A DNA stretch of 64,000 nucleotides from Pseudomonas sp. FEN (lineage in GTDB: Bacteria; Pseudomonadota; Gammaproteobacteria; Pseudomonadales; Pseudomonadaceae). Of the stretch, positions 9,829 to 19,319 are shown piece by piece. How positions within the stretch are numbered: position 1 is the first letter of the stretch; each line of letters opens with the position of its first letter. The stretch covers positions 30,924-94,923 of the forward strand of contig NZ_CAJFDC010000011.1 of assembly GCF_904067045.1 (NCBI RefSeq). Reading direction: 5' to 3'. The notes under the pieces were generated by a model. The model was not told where the DNA came from. It made no database searches and saw only the letters and a list, made by a program, of their open reading frames with translations. Both the position numbers and the translations under genes were made by a program.

Positions 9829-10977
9829 ATGACCTTCAACTTCGACACCCTGATCGACCGCCACAACACCGGCAGCACCAAGTGGAGCCGCTACCCGGCC
9901 GATGTCCTGCCGATGTGGGTGGCCGACATGGACCTGCCGGTGGCGGACGCGATCATCCAGGCCCTGCACAAGCGCCTGGAACATCCACAACTGGGTTACA
10001 GCGTGGCCCAGGAAGCCCTGCGCCAGGCCATTGTCGCCGACCTCTGGGCCAAGTACGCCTGGCGGGTGCAGCCCCAGGAGCTGATTTTCCTGCCGGGTGT
10101 CGAGCCGGGTTTCAACATGGCCCTGCACGCCTTTGTCCAGCCAGGCCAGAACGTCGTGGTGCAGACGCCGAACTACCGGCCGCTGCGCCTGGCGCCGGGC
10201 CACTGGAACCTGCCGAAGGTCGAGCTGGCGTTCGAACGTGATGCCCACGGTGACTACCTCACACCGTTCGACGCGCTGCGCAGCGCCTTGCAGGGTGGTG
10301 GCGCGCTGTTGCTGAGCAACCCGCACAATCCGTTGGGCAAGGTTTTCCCTCGGGAAGAACTGCAGCAGGTGGCGGATATCTGCCTGCAACAGGGCGCGCT
10401 GATCATCAGCGACGAAATCCATGCCGACCTCTGCTTCGACGGTCGCCGCCATGTGCCGATCGCCTCCCTGAGCGCGGAAATCGCCAGGCGCACCATCACC
10501 CTGATGTCGGCGAGCAAGGCCTACAACATCGCCGGCTTGAAGACCGCCTATGCCATCGTCCAGGATCCGGCGTTGCGTGAGCGCTTCAACGCCGCCCGCA
10601 GTGGAATGGTCGACAGCGTCAACGCCCTTGGGCTGGAAGCCACGTTCACCGCCTACAGCGAGTGCGGGCCGTGGCTCAAGGGCCTGGTCGAATACCTGCA
10701 GGGCAACCGTGACTATCTGCAACACGCCGTGGCGACCCGGCTGCCGGGCGTGACCCTGCAACCGATCCAGGGCACTTACCTGGCCTGGCTGGATTGCAGC
10801 GCCTTGGGCCTGACGGACCCGTACCGGTTTTTCCTGGAAGAGGCCAAGGTGGGGTTGAGCGCGGGTATCGAGTTCGGCGATGACGCCAAGCAGTTCGTGC
10901 GCCTGAATTTCGGTTGCCCGAGGGCGTTGCTGGAGGAAGGTATCAGCCGGATGGAGCAGAGTTTGCGTCGGCGTTGA
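9829..10977 (+). CDS. MalY/PatB-family pyridoxal-phosphate C-S lyase or aminotransferase
   Basis: A 382-residue fold-type I PLP enzyme. It has the MalY/PatB signatures MWVADMDLP near the N terminus, SNPHNPLGKVFPREEL and SDEIHADL, and the PLP lysine is K230 in SASKAYNIAGLKTAY. PatB/MalY enzymes cleave cystathionine or cysteine conjugates to homocysteine or thiols plus pyruvate and ammonia. Some members act as aminotransferases. The start at 9829 is chosen because the family begins at MTFNFD; the frame extends 16 residues further upstream without similarity. No adjacent methionine-pathway gene gives context. Confidence 0.88.
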   Translation: MTFNFDTLIDRHNTGSTKWSRYPADVLPMWVADMDLPVADAIIQALHKRLEHPQLGYSVAQEALRQAIVADLWAKYAWRVQPQELIFLPGVEPGFNMALHAFVQPGQNVVVQTPNYRPLRLAPGHWNLPKVELAFERDAHGDYLTPFDALRSALQGGGALLLSNPHNPLGKVFPREELQQVADICLQQGALIISDEIHADLCFDGRRHVPIASLSAEIARRTITLMSASKAYNIAGLKTAYAIVQDPALRERFNAARSGMVDSVNALGLEATFTAYSECGPWLKGLVEYLQGNRDYLQHAVATRLPGVTLQPIQGTYLAWLDCSALGLTDPYRFFLEEAKVGLSAGIEFGDDAKQFVRLNFGCPRALLEEGISRMEQSLRRR

Positions 10978-11009
10978 GAAGGCGATGCCAAAAAACACCG
11001 CCACATCCG

Positions 11010-11348
11010 TAGGAGCAGCCGGTCGACGCTCGATTGCTCGCGAGGGTCATCCAGGCACCGCTGGGTATCAGATGTTGTGGCGATCGGGCTTGCCCGCGTT
11101 GGGCTGCGAAGCAGCCCCGAATCCAGTGTAATTTGCAGGAGCGAACTTGCTCGCGAGGGGGCGTCCAGCCCCCACTGGGTATCAGATGTTGTGGCGAGCG
11201 GGCTTGCCCGCGTTGGGCTGCGAAGCAGCCCCGAATCCAGTGTAATTTGCAGGAGCGAACTTGCTCGCGAAGGGCGTCCAGACCCCACTGGGTATCAGAT
11301 GCCCCGAGTTATCGTTGACGTCCATCGCGAGCAAGCTCGGCTCCTACA
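11010..11348. repeat. REP-containing tandem repeat cluster
   Basis: The 399-base gap 10978-11376 holds no gene but is filled by repeats. A unit of about 114 bases recurs in direct orientation. CTGGGTATCAGATG begins at 11061, 11175 and 11288, and GGGCTGCGAAGCAGCCCCGA begins at 11101 and 11215. Each unit contains REP-like cores (GAGCGAACTTGCTCGCGA) and a perfect short hairpin, GGGCTGCGAAGCAGCCC. The cluster ends at 11321-11348 with a REP arm identical to one at 17718-17743 upstream of the efflux operon. Confidence 0.85.
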
Positions 11349-11376
11349 AGTACAAGGAGCGTGTTGTTTCAGTAGG

Positions 11377-11583
11377 TCAGGCCTGCTTGTTCAAACGTGG
11401 TTTGGCCTTGGGGAAATACGGCGGCTTGACCAGCAGCGTCGGCGCGGGCTTCACCGTCCTGGCCGCAGACTCCTCGACCGGCGGCTCCCCACCGAACTCC
11501 GCCACATAAGCCGTCTGGCCGCAGCGCAGACGATTGTTGATGGGAAACTCATCTCCATTGTCGTAAATGTACGCGTCCTTCAT
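11377..11583 (-). CDS. Small conserved-looking protein of unknown function
   Basis: A 68-residue acidic-to-basic protein (MKDAYIYDNGDEFP at the N terminus, a Lys/Pro-rich tail KPPYFPKAKPRLNK). ATG 11583 has a good ribosome binding site (AAGGAG, about 6 bases upstream). The longer frame up to 11724 lacks one. There is no signal peptide or membrane segment, and I do not recognise a domain. It lies between the REP cluster and the 3' end of the RND operon on the same strand, but 168 bases beyond the pump stop codon, so it is probably a separate unit. Confidence 0.6.
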   Translation of the reverse strand: MKDAYIYDNGDEFPINNRLRCGQTAYVAEFGGEPPVEESAARTVKPAPTLLVKPPYFPKAKPRLNKQA

Positions 11584-11751
11584 AGCCTTCTCCTTCTCAC
11601 CATAATTGATCCCCGCCGGCAAATACCCGGCGGCTTCAAAAATATTGAGAGTAGTCGAGCGACAGCGATTCGCAGGCCCTGGTGTCAGGTTCCGACGAAT
11701 GACCAGCCAGTCACAAAACTTCACTTGCGTGACCGGGCTTTCACATCGATT

Positions 11752-14700
11752 TCACTGGCGCACGCCTGGAGTCGACTCACGCCTCACGTGAATCCCCTTC
11801 GACTCGCCTTCGTCGCGAGTCTTTTTTTGCCCGCGCAGCCGGTCGAACCACAGGTAGACCACCGGCGTGGTGTAGAGCGTCAGCAGTTGCGACACCACCA
11901 GCCCACCGACAATGGCGATCCCCAGGGGCTGGCGCAGCTCCGAACCGGCGCCGTGGCCGAACGCCAGCGGTACGGCGCCGAGCAACGCCGCCAGCGAGGT
12001 CATCAGGATCGGTCGCAGGCGCAGCAGGCAGGCCTCATGCACGGCTTCGCGCGGCGTCATGCCGCCGCGCTCGGCCTCCAGGGTGAAGTCGACGATCATG
12101 ATCGCGTTCTTCTTGACGATGCCGATCAGCAGGATGATCCCGATCATCCCCAGCACCGACAGGTCCTGCCCGCAGATGATCAACGCCAGCAAGGCACCGA
12201 AGCCGGCCGAGGGCAAGGTGGAAATGATCGTCAGCGGATGGATGGCGTTTTCATAGAGCACGCCAAGGACAATGTAGACCGTCAGGATCGCCGCCAGGAT
12301 CAACCAGGGTTGCGACTTCAGCGAATCCTTGAACGCCTGGGCCGTGCCCTGGAAACTCCCCGACACCGTGTCCGGCAGGCCCACTGCCAGCGAAGCCTTC
12401 TCGATGGCGGTGACCGCATCGCTCAAGGCCTGGCCGGGAGCCAGGTCGAACGACAGGGTAATGGCCGGGAACACCCCCTGGTGGTTGATGATGATCGGTG
12501 CCAGTTCGTTGCGGATACTCGCCAGCATATCCAGCGGCACCATCGCCCCGCTCGTCGAACGCACATACAGGTGCTTGAGGGTGTCGATGGACATCTGCCA
12601 GCGCGGATCCAGTTCGAGGATGACGTGATTCTGGTCCAACTGGGTGAACATCGTCGCGATCTGGCGCTGGCCGAAGGCGTCATAGAGCACGTCGTCGATC
12701 GCCTGCACATTGACCCCCAGGCGCGCCGCCGATGGCCGGTCGATCACCAGAGTGGCCTGGGGCGCGGCGCGCTGCTGGTCGGAGGTCACGTTGCGCAACT
12801 GCGGCAACTGCTTGAGGCGCGCGAGCAACAACCCGCTCCAGTGCTCAAGCTCCTGACTGTCCGGGTCTTGCAAGGTGTACTGGTACTGGGTCTTGCTGGC
12901 CCGGCCGCCGATCTGGATATCCTGGTTGGCCTGCAGGAACAGCTTGATGCCCTGCACCTTGTCGAGTGCCGGCTGCAACCGTGCGATCACCTGCTGGGCA
13001 CTGACGCTGCGCTGGTCGAACGGCTTGAGGTTGACCATCACCCGCCCCTGGCTGACTGTCGGGTTGGGGCCGATCCAGAAATACGCCTTGGCCACCGCCG
13101 GGTCGGCGCTGACGATATCAGTCAGCAGGGCGACCCGCTGGCGCATGGCCTCCGGGGAAATATCCGAGGCGGCTTCGGCCACGCCCTGGATCAGACCGGT
13201 GTCCTGCTGCGGAAAAAAGCCCTTGGGGATATACAGGTAGAGCATGGCCGTGGCGACGAAGGTTGCCACGGCTACCGCCAGGGTCAGGCGCTGGTGATCG
13301 AGCACCCATTCCAGGCTGCGCCGGTAGCCTTCATGAATCCGCGTATAGACGGCCTCGCAGGCATCGCCGAAACGACTCGCACGCGAATCGTGCTCCGCTT
13401 TGAGCAACCAGGCGCACAACATCGGTGTCACGGTCAGGGAAACAATACCGGACATCAGGATCGCCACGCTGACCGTCACCGCGAACTCACGCATCAGCCG
13501 GCCGACGATACCGCCCATCAGCAGGATCGGCAGGAACACCGCGATCAGCGACACGGTCATCGAAACGATGGTGAAACCCACCTCGCGCAAACCGTCCAGC
13601 GCCGCCTGGATCCGCGACTTGCCCATTTCCAGGTGGCGGACGATGTTTTCCATGACCACGATGGCGTCGTCGACCACAAAACCGACGGCGATCGCCAGGC
13701 CCATGATCGACAGGTTGTCCAGGCTATAGCCCAACAGGTACATCACGGCAAAGGTCGCCACCAGCGACAGCGGGATGGTCAGGGTGGGAATCAGCGTCGC
13801 GGTGGCCTTGCGCAGGAACACGAAGATCACCACGACCACCAGGGCGATGGACAGCAGCAGGGTGAACTGCACGTCGTTGACCGAGGCGTTGATGGTCTGG
13901 GTGCGGTCGCCGATCACCTGGACCTGGACATCCCGCGGCAACGACGCGGTCAGGCCCGGCAGGCTGGCCTTGATGTTGGCGATGGTCGACAGCACGTTGA
14001 AACCCGGCTGTTTGTGGATGTCGACGATGACCGTCGGCTGACCGTCGATACCGGCGGCCTGCTGGGTGTCCTCGGCGGCATCGATGACCCGGCCAAGGTC
14101 GCCGAGCTTGATCGGCACCCCGGCCTTGTAGGCCACCACCTGCTCGCGATAGCCCTTGGGGTCGAGCAGTTGATCGGTGGCATCGAGGGTCACCGAGCGG
14201 TACTGGCCGTTGAGGTTGCCCTTGGGTTGATCCAGGGTGCTGAGGCCGACCACGCCGCGCACCTCTTCCAGGGTCAGGCCACGCGCCGCCAGCGCGTCCG
14301 GGTCGATCTGGATACGCACCGCCGGCTTCTGCTCGCCATGGAAATCCACCAGGCCGACGCCGGGCATCTGCGACAGGCGCTGGGCCAGATAGTTGTCGGC
14401 GTAGCGATCGAGTTCCGGCAAGGTCCGTGTCGGCGAGGTCAGCGCCAGGGACAGTACGGTGAACTCCGCCGGGTTGACCTTGTTGAAGGTCGGCGTACTG
14501 GTCATGGTATTCGGCAAGGTGGCACTGGCGGTGTTGATCGCGGTCTGCACGTCCTGGGCCGCACCGTCGATATTGCGCGACAGGTCGAACTGCAGGACGA
14601 TCTGGGTCTTGCCCGAGGAACTCGACGAGGTCATCGAGGTAACCTGCGGCACCGCCGCGAACGCCCGTTCCAGTGGGGTCGCCACCGAAGTCGCCATGGT

Positions 14701-14871
14701 TTCGGCACTGGCCCCGGAGAGTTTGGCGGTCACCTGGATGGTGGGAAAGTCCACCGTTGGCAACGGCGCCACCGGCAGTTGAAAATAGGCGACGATGCCC
14801 AGCAACATCACCCCCAGGGCCAGCAGGCAGAGGCCGGTGCGGCGCTGGATCAGACCGGCGAGCAGGTTCAT
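11752..14871 (-). CDS. RND multidrug efflux pump, MdtB/MdtC-like inner-membrane permease
   Basis: A 1039-residue resistance-nodulation-division transporter. A first membrane helix (about 8-28) is followed by the large periplasmic loop, then a block of helices containing the family D-D proton-relay segment (GFVVDDAIVVMENI), a second periplasmic loop and a final helix block. The N terminus NLLAGLIQRRTGLCLLALG and PLPTVDFPTIQVTA resemble MdtC/MdtB rather than MexB. It drives drug export by proton antiport across both membranes. It is the last gene of an outer-membrane protein/fusion protein/pump operon and overlaps the fusion-protein stop by 4 bases (ATGA). The substrate is not predictable. Confidence 0.93.
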   Translation of the reverse strand: MNLLAGLIQRRTGLCLLALGVMLLGIVAYFQLPVAPLPTVDFPTIQVTAKLSGASAETMATSVATPLERAFAAVPQVTSMTSSSSSGKTQIVLQFDLSRNIDGAAQDVQTAINTASATLPNTMTSTPTFNKVNPAEFTVLSLALTSPTRTLPELDRYADNYLAQRLSQMPGVGLVDFHGEQKPAVRIQIDPDALAARGLTLEEVRGVVGLSTLDQPKGNLNGQYRSVTLDATDQLLDPKGYREQVVAYKAGVPIKLGDLGRVIDAAEDTQQAAGIDGQPTVIVDIHKQPGFNVLSTIANIKASLPGLTASLPRDVQVQVIGDRTQTINASVNDVQFTLLLSIALVVVVIFVFLRKATATLIPTLTIPLSLVATFAVMYLLGYSLDNLSIMGLAIAVGFVVDDAIVVMENIVRHLEMGKSRIQAALDGLREVGFTIVSMTVSLIAVFLPILLMGGIVGRLMREFAVTVSVAILMSGIVSLTVTPMLCAWLLKAEHDSRASRFGDACEAVYTRIHEGYRRSLEWVLDHQRLTLAVAVATFVATAMLYLYIPKGFFPQQDTGLIQGVAEAASDISPEAMRQRVALLTDIVSADPAVAKAYFWIGPNPTVSQGRVMVNLKPFDQRSVSAQQVIARLQPALDKVQGIKLFLQANQDIQIGGRASKTQYQYTLQDPDSQELEHWSGLLLARLKQLPQLRNVTSDQQRAAPQATLVIDRPSAARLGVNVQAIDDVLYDAFGQRQIATMFTQLDQNHVILELDPRWQMSIDTLKHLYVRSTSGAMVPLDMLASIRNELAPIIINHQGVFPAITLSFDLAPGQALSDAVTAIEKASLAVGLPDTVSGSFQGTAQAFKDSLKSQPWLILAAILTVYIVLGVLYENAIHPLTIISTLPSAGFGALLALIICGQDLSVLGMIGIILLIGIVKKNAIMIVDFTLEAERGGMTPREAVHEACLLRLRPILMTSLAALLGAVPLAFGHGAGSELRQPLGIAIVGGLVVSQLLTLYTTPVVYLWFDRLRGQKKTRDEGESKGIHVRRESTPGVRQ

Positions 14872-16073
14872 CGCTGGCCTCCACTGCTGCTGGACAATGC
14901 CAGTTCGGGCGTCGCCGGGGCCGAGTCCAGGCTGACGGGTTTGACCTTGAGCCCGGGGGCGATCCGCGACTGCCCCTGGACCACCACCACCTCACCCGGC
15001 GCCAGGCCGTCCTTGATCCACTGCTGCCCATCGACCACCGTCGCCGCCGTGACCTGCCGTGGCTCGACCCGCTGGTCGGCATTGACCACATAGACGAAGT
15101 CACCCTTCTGCCCCTGCTGTACCGCGTTGGCCGGCACCACGGTGGCGGCCTTCTCGGTATTCACCAACAGGCGCGCGCCCACCAGTTGGCCGGGCCAGAG
15201 TTGCTGGTCGGCATTGTGAAATTGCGCCTTGAGCTGGATCTGCCCGCTGGCGGCGATCACCTGGCTATCGATGAAACTCAGGTAGCCGGTGGCCAACTGC
15301 CGATGACCGTCGCGGCTCATGGCGAACACCTGCAAGGGCGCCACGGCGTTTTCCTTGAGGATCCGCGCCAAGTCGTCCTGGGACACCGCGAAGGCCACCG
15401 AGATCGGGTCCATCTGCGTCAGGGTCACCAGTCCGCTGGCATCGGCGCCATGGACAATCGAACCGACGTCCAGCAGGCGTTGTCCGGTGCGGCCGGTGAA
15501 CGGCGCGTCGATCCGGGTAAAAGCCAATTGCAAGCGGGCATTCTCCAGTGCCGCCTGGTCGGCCTGGACCGTGGCCTGCTGGGCCGCCAACTGGGCCCGG
15601 TAGGTGTCGACGTCCTGGGTCGGGCCGGCCTTGGCCGCCGCCAGCTTGCTGGCCCGGTCGAGGTTGACCCGCAAGTTAGCAAGCTGCGCCTGGTCCTTGC
15701 TGACCAATGCCTGGGCCTGGGCTACCTGGGCCTGGTACACCCGCGGATCGATCTGCGCCAACTGGCTGCCTTCGCTGACCATCTGGCCCTCGGTGAACAG
15801 GACTTTCTGCAACTCGCCGTCGACCCGCACCCGCACGTTGACGGTGTTGAGGGGCTGGACATTGCCGATGGCGTCGATCCAGATCGGCAGGTCCTTTTGC
15901 CCGGCCGCCTGCATCACCACCGGGATGGCGCTGTCGACGGACGCAACCGGCGCCGCCTGGGCCCGATCGATCCATTGGCTCTTGATCAACAGCGACGCGC
16001 CGAGCAGGGCCACGGCCAACAGGCCGAGGCGCAGACGACGGGAATGGGATAGCGCCTGGGGTAAGTGCTTCAT
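14868..16073 (-). CDS. RND efflux periplasmic adaptor (membrane fusion protein)
   Basis: A 401-residue MFP with an N-terminal signal/anchor helix (about 13-28), a lipoyl-type barrel half (NVRVRVDGELQKVLFTEGQMV), a helical hairpin rich in Ala/Gln (about 110-180) and the second half-motif (RIDAPFTGRTGQRLLDVGSIV) typical of MdtA-like adaptors. It bridges the inner-membrane pump and the outer-membrane channel. The gene overlaps both its upstream and downstream partners by 4 bases, so translation of the three genes is probably coupled. Confidence 0.93.
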   Translation of the reverse strand: MKHLPQALSHSRRLRLGLLAVALLGASLLIKSQWIDRAQAAPVASVDSAIPVVMQAAGQKDLPIWIDAIGNVQPLNTVNVRVRVDGELQKVLFTEGQMVSEGSQLAQIDPRVYQAQVAQAQALVSKDQAQLANLRVNLDRASKLAAAKAGPTQDVDTYRAQLAAQQATVQADQAALENARLQLAFTRIDAPFTGRTGQRLLDVGSIVHGADASGLVTLTQMDPISVAFAVSQDDLARILKENAVAPLQVFAMSRDGHRQLATGYLSFIDSQVIAASGQIQLKAQFHNADQQLWPGQLVGARLLVNTEKAATVVPANAVQQGQKGDFVYVVNADQRVEPRQVTAATVVDGQQWIKDGLAPGEVVVVQGQSRIAPGLKVKPVSLDSAPATPELALSSSSGGQR

Positions 16074-17509
16074 GGCTGAGCCACCTGAGAAGGGGAAGAA
16101 GGGCTGACGGCCAGGGTCGGCACGCTGAAATCGCCGCCGATGGCGCGGAACAGACCGACGGCGGCCTGTAAATGCTGGAGGCGGACCTGCAACAGGCTGT
16201 CTTCGGCCTGGTACTGGGTGCGCTCGACCACCAGCAGCGTCTGGAAATCGGTAGAGCCGAGCCGGTAGCGGACCTGGGCCAGGCGCGCGGCCTCGCGAGC
16301 CGACTCGACGGCGGCCTGGTTCAGGACGTAGGCCTGGTCCAGTTGCCGCGCGGCACTGAGCTGGGTTTCCACGTCACGCAGGGCTTCGATGATGGATTCG
16401 CGATAGCTGGCGGTCAGCTCCTGCACATGGGCCTGGTCGGCGTGCAGTTGCCCGGTCAGTTGCCCGCCGCTGAACACCGGCTGGGCCAGGGTGCCGACGA
16501 CACTCCAGAGATGCCCGCCGGCCAGGGTGTCGACACCGCCCAGCAGATCCAGCGAGAGGTTGGGCAGGAACGCCGCCCGGGCCACGCCGACGTCAAAGTT
16601 GGCCGACATCAGGCGGGCTTCGGCGGCCTGGACATCCGGGCGCTGGCGCAGCAGGCCAACGGGCAGGCCGACCCTGGGTTGCGGCACCTGGAGAGCATCG
16701 AGCCCGCTCTGCTGCAGCTTGAAACCTTCAGGTGGCACACCCACCAGCACCGCCAGTTGGTACAGCGCCGCGTCGAGCTGCTGTTGCAACAGCGGTACGG
16801 CGGCCTCGAAGGTTTGCTGGGCATTGCGTTGCTGTTCGACTTCCAGGCTCGACACCGCGCCCTGGCTGGCCTGTACCTGTACCAGGTCGAGGACCTGGCT
16901 GGCGTCGGTGGCGATGGACTGAGCCAGGCGCACCCGTTCTTGCAGCGAGAGCACCTGGAAATAGGTGTCGGCGATACTGGCGCCGAGGGTCATGCGCAGG
17001 GTCTGGGCGTCGAACTGGCTGGCGCTGGCCAGGGCCTCGGAGGCGTCGGCCGTGGCCCGTTGCTTGCCCCAGAAGTCCACCTCGTAGGTGGCCTGGGCGA
17101 AGACGCTGGCTTTTTTCGTGCTGCCGTAGTTGTTCTGGCGCTGGTAGTTACCGCCCAGGGACAGGTTGGGGTATTGCCCGGCCCCGGCCACCTGGGCAAT
17201 GGCCCGGGCCTGGTCGACCCGACTGATGGCGGCCTTGAGGGTGTAGTTGTCATTCAGGCCGCGGGCAATCAGGCCATCGAGCTCGGCACTGCGGAACTCA
17301 CGCCACCAGGCCCCGCCCTGGGTATCGGCCGGGCTGGTTGACGGGTCCTTGGCCGACCACCGCGGAGCCAGGGGCAAGGCTGGTGGCTGGTAGCCTGGCA
17401 CCAGCGAGCAGCCGCCCAGCAGGGTCAGACCGGCCAGGGCCAGGGCGCGGAACAGTCGGCCTGGGGCATGGGGGGGATGAAAAACCTCGAATCTCGGCGT
17501 GAGACGCAT
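16070..17509 (-). CDS. RND efflux outer-membrane channel lipoprotein (NodT/OprM type)
   Basis: A 479-residue outer membrane factor. A lipobox LLGGC with the acylated cysteine at C34 follows a hydrophobic signal stretch. Two OEP repeats (about 70-260 and 280-465) carry the usual GLNDNYTLKAAISRVDQARA and RPDVQAAEARL patterns. It forms the trimeric exit duct of the tripartite pump. It is the first gene of the operon, so its promoter should lie in 17510-17758, which also holds a REP pair. Start 17509 has a GGAG about 11 bases upstream. Confidence 0.93.
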   Translation of the reverse strand: MRLTPRFEVFHPPHAPGRLFRALALAGLTLLGGCSLVPGYQPPALPLAPRWSAKDPSTSPADTQGGAWWREFRSAELDGLIARGLNDNYTLKAAISRVDQARAIAQVAGAGQYPNLSLGGNYQRQNNYGSTKKASVFAQATYEVDFWGKQRATADASEALASASQFDAQTLRMTLGASIADTYFQVLSLQERVRLAQSIATDASQVLDLVQVQASQGAVSSLEVEQQRNAQQTFEAAVPLLQQQLDAALYQLAVLVGVPPEGFKLQQSGLDALQVPQPRVGLPVGLLRQRPDVQAAEARLMSANFDVGVARAAFLPNLSLDLLGGVDTLAGGHLWSVVGTLAQPVFSGGQLTGQLHADQAHVQELTASYRESIIEALRDVETQLSAARQLDQAYVLNQAAVESAREAARLAQVRYRLGSTDFQTLLVVERTQYQAEDSLLQVRLQHLQAAVGLFRAIGGDFSVPTLAVSPSSPSQVAQP

Positions 17510-17643
17510 CTACGGGATATCTCCAAAACCTGTGTGGCAGAGCCATCGATCAGGTTCCGAAGCTATCAGGCACGGGCTCGCGCCCCGTTCCTCCAAAGCT
17601 AAATTTTAGTTTAGGCAAGCGTCAGGTGAACGCGGCTTCTTCT

Positions 17644-17743
17644 GTAGGAGCCGAGCTTGCCCGCGATGGTCGCCCAGGCACCGCTGGGTATCAGATGCCC
17701 CGCGTTATCGTTGACGTCCATCGCGAGCAAGCTCGGCTCCTAC
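17644..17743. repeat. REP inverted pair upstream of the efflux operon
   Basis: Arms 17644-17669 (GTAGGAGCCGAGCTTGCCCG...) and 17718-17743 (inverse) flank a core reading CCAGGCACCGCTGGGTATCA, then CCCCGCGTTATCGTTGACG. The same core and the same right arm occur in the cluster at 11010-11348 on the other side of the RND operon. It lies between the orphan response regulator stop and the operon start. Confidence 0.85.
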
Positions 17744-17758
17744 AGAGTGAACCGCGCA

Positions 17759-18457
17759 TCAGGGCTCAAGACGCTCCTCGCCATCCCGGACCAAGCGGTA
17801 ACCCACCCCCGGCACCGTCTGGATCAGCGAATGGCTGAACCCGACATCCAGTTTGCGGCGCAGCCGATAGATATGCTTATCGATCACATTGTCGATGGGA
17901 TCGAAGTCGTAGTCCCAGGCACTTTCCAGCAACATGCCGCGGGTCACCACCTCATCGCTGTGACGCATGAGCTTTTCCAGGATCAGCGACTCGCGCTGCT
18001 GCAAGGCGATGACCCGCCCTTCGCGGGTGGCGGTACGCGAGGCGCAATCCAGTTGCAGGCTGCCGACCCGCAAGGTGCGCGACAGCCCCACCACCGGGTC
18101 GCGGCCACGCTGCAAGGCCTCGAGCCGAGCGAGTACCTCGACGAAGGCATAGGGTTTGGCCAGGTAATCGTCACAACCGGCGCGCAAGCCTTCGACCCGC
18201 TGGGCGGTGGAGTCCAGGGCACTGAGCATCAGCACCGGAGTGCGCAGCCCCTGGCGCCGCAGTGCCTGGACCAGCGCGATGCCATCGAGCCCGGGCAACT
18301 TGCGGTCGACGATCAGGGCGTCGTAAATCCCTTCCAGGGCCATGTCCAGGCCGCTGCGACCATCGTTCACGGTATCGGTGACATGCCCGCTTTCGTTGAG
18401 GCCACGCACCAGGTAACTGGCGGCCCGGGCATCATCCTCGATGACCAGAATCCTCAA
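17759..18457 (-). CDS. OmpR/PhoB-family response regulator without adjacent kinase
   Basis: A 232-residue regulator. The receiver domain (1-120) has the acidic pocket EDD at 7-9, the phospho-acceptor D51 (VDRKLPG) and K101 or nearby (YLAKPYAF). The DNA-binding winged helix is at 130-225 (DNVIDKHIYRLRRKL, VPGVGYRLV). It reads in the same direction as the RND operon, ending 249 bases before the outer-membrane gene, with the REP pair between. No kinase gene follows. The neighbouring kinase lies in the divergent pair. It is a plausible regulator of the pump (inference). Confidence 0.9.
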   Translation of the reverse strand: MRILVIEDDARAASYLVRGLNESGHVTDTVNDGRSGLDMALEGIYDALIVDRKLPGLDGIALVQALRRQGLRTPVLMLSALDSTAQRVEGLRAGCDDYLAKPYAFVEVLARLEALQRGRDPVVGLSRTLRVGSLQLDCASRTATREGRVIALQQRESLILEKLMRHSDEVVTRGMLLESAWDYDFDPIDNVIDKHIYRLRRKLDVGFSHSLIQTVPGVGYRLVRDGEERLEP

Positions 18458-18629
18458 GGCCGGCTCCGCGGCGACTCAGCTAAACTTTTTTTCATATTGA
18501 CGCGACCTTTCAGATAAACCCGGTTTGGCACACTATGCCGGTCGACAAGCCAGCCACGATGCGCCGGCCAGCCGGAATCCTCCGGGATCCGTGCAAGACT
18601 ACCACCCTCTCTCATCCTGCGAAGTGCCC

Positions 18630-19319
18630 ATGACCCATGTACTGGTCGTCGAGGACGACCCCGCCACTGCTCGGGAGATCGAAGCAGCCCTGCAAGACCA
18701 CGGCTTCGACGTCACCCACGTCGATAACGGCCGGGACGGCCTGGTGCGCGCGATCAGCGACAGCTTCGACGTCATCGTGCTCGACCGCATGCTGCCTGGC
18801 GCCCTTGATGGCCTGGGCATGCTCACTGCCCTGCGCGCCTCGGGCATTGCCACGCCGGTGCTGATCCTCAGCGCCCTCAGCGCGCTGGATGAGCGGGTGC
18901 GCGGCCTGCGCGCCGGCGGCGACGACTACCTGACCAAGCCCTTCGAATTCATCGAACTGACCGCCCGCCTCGATGCCCTGAGCCGACGGCGGGTCGCCCC
19001 CAGCGAGGAACGGGTCAACCGCCTGCGCGTCGGCAACCTGGAACTCGACCTGCTCAAGCGCAGCGTCAAGCGTGGCGAACGCCTTGTCGAACTGCTGCCA
19101 CGGGAATACGCCCTGCTCGAATACCTGGTGCAACACGCCGAGCAGGTAGTGACGCGGACCATGTTGTTCGAGGCCGTGTGGAACTACGCCTATGACGAAC
19201 GGACCAATGTCATCGAAGTGCATATGGGCCGCTTGCGCCGCAAGGTCGACGGCGACGGCGAGGAGCCGATGATCCATACCATTCGCGGGGCTGGCTATGT
19301 TCTCCGTTCACCTGCGTGA
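18630..19319 (+). CDS. OmpR/PhoB-family response regulator
   Basis: A 229-residue two-domain regulator. The receiver domain has EDD at 8-10, phospho-acceptor D52 in LDRMLPG and K102 or nearby in YLTKPFEF. The C-terminal winged helix contains RTNVIEVHMGRLRRKVD and IRGAGYVL. The start at 18630 is the first one giving the standard receiver N terminus (MTHVLVVEDD). The longer frame from 18525 reads low-similarity sequence. It overlaps the kinase gene by 23 bases, so the two are a translationally coupled pair. It is divergent from a second OmpR-type regulator at 17759-18457. Confidence 0.92.
   Translation: MTHVLVVEDDPATAREIEAALQDHGFDVTHVDNGRDGLVRAISDSFDVIVLDRMLPGALDGLGMLTALRASGIATPVLILSALSALDERVRGLRAGGDDYLTKPFEFIELTARLDALSRRRVAPSEERVNRLRVGNLELDLLKRSVKRGERLVELLPREYALLEYLVQHAEQVVTRTMLFEAVWNYAYDERTNVIEVHMGRLRRKVDGDGEEPMIHTIRGAGYVLRSPA

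Noticed and set aside
11061..11301. Regular direct repeats that might be taken for a CRISPR array
   Set aside because: The period of about 114 bases is too long, spacers are not unique (the whole unit repeats), and no cas genes are near. The cores are REP-like.
11077..15093. A 1338-codon plus-strand open frame across the RND genes
   Set aside because: It is antisense to the well-supported pump and adaptor genes, is rich in Arg/His/Gln and shows no domain. High GC leaves such frames open by chance.
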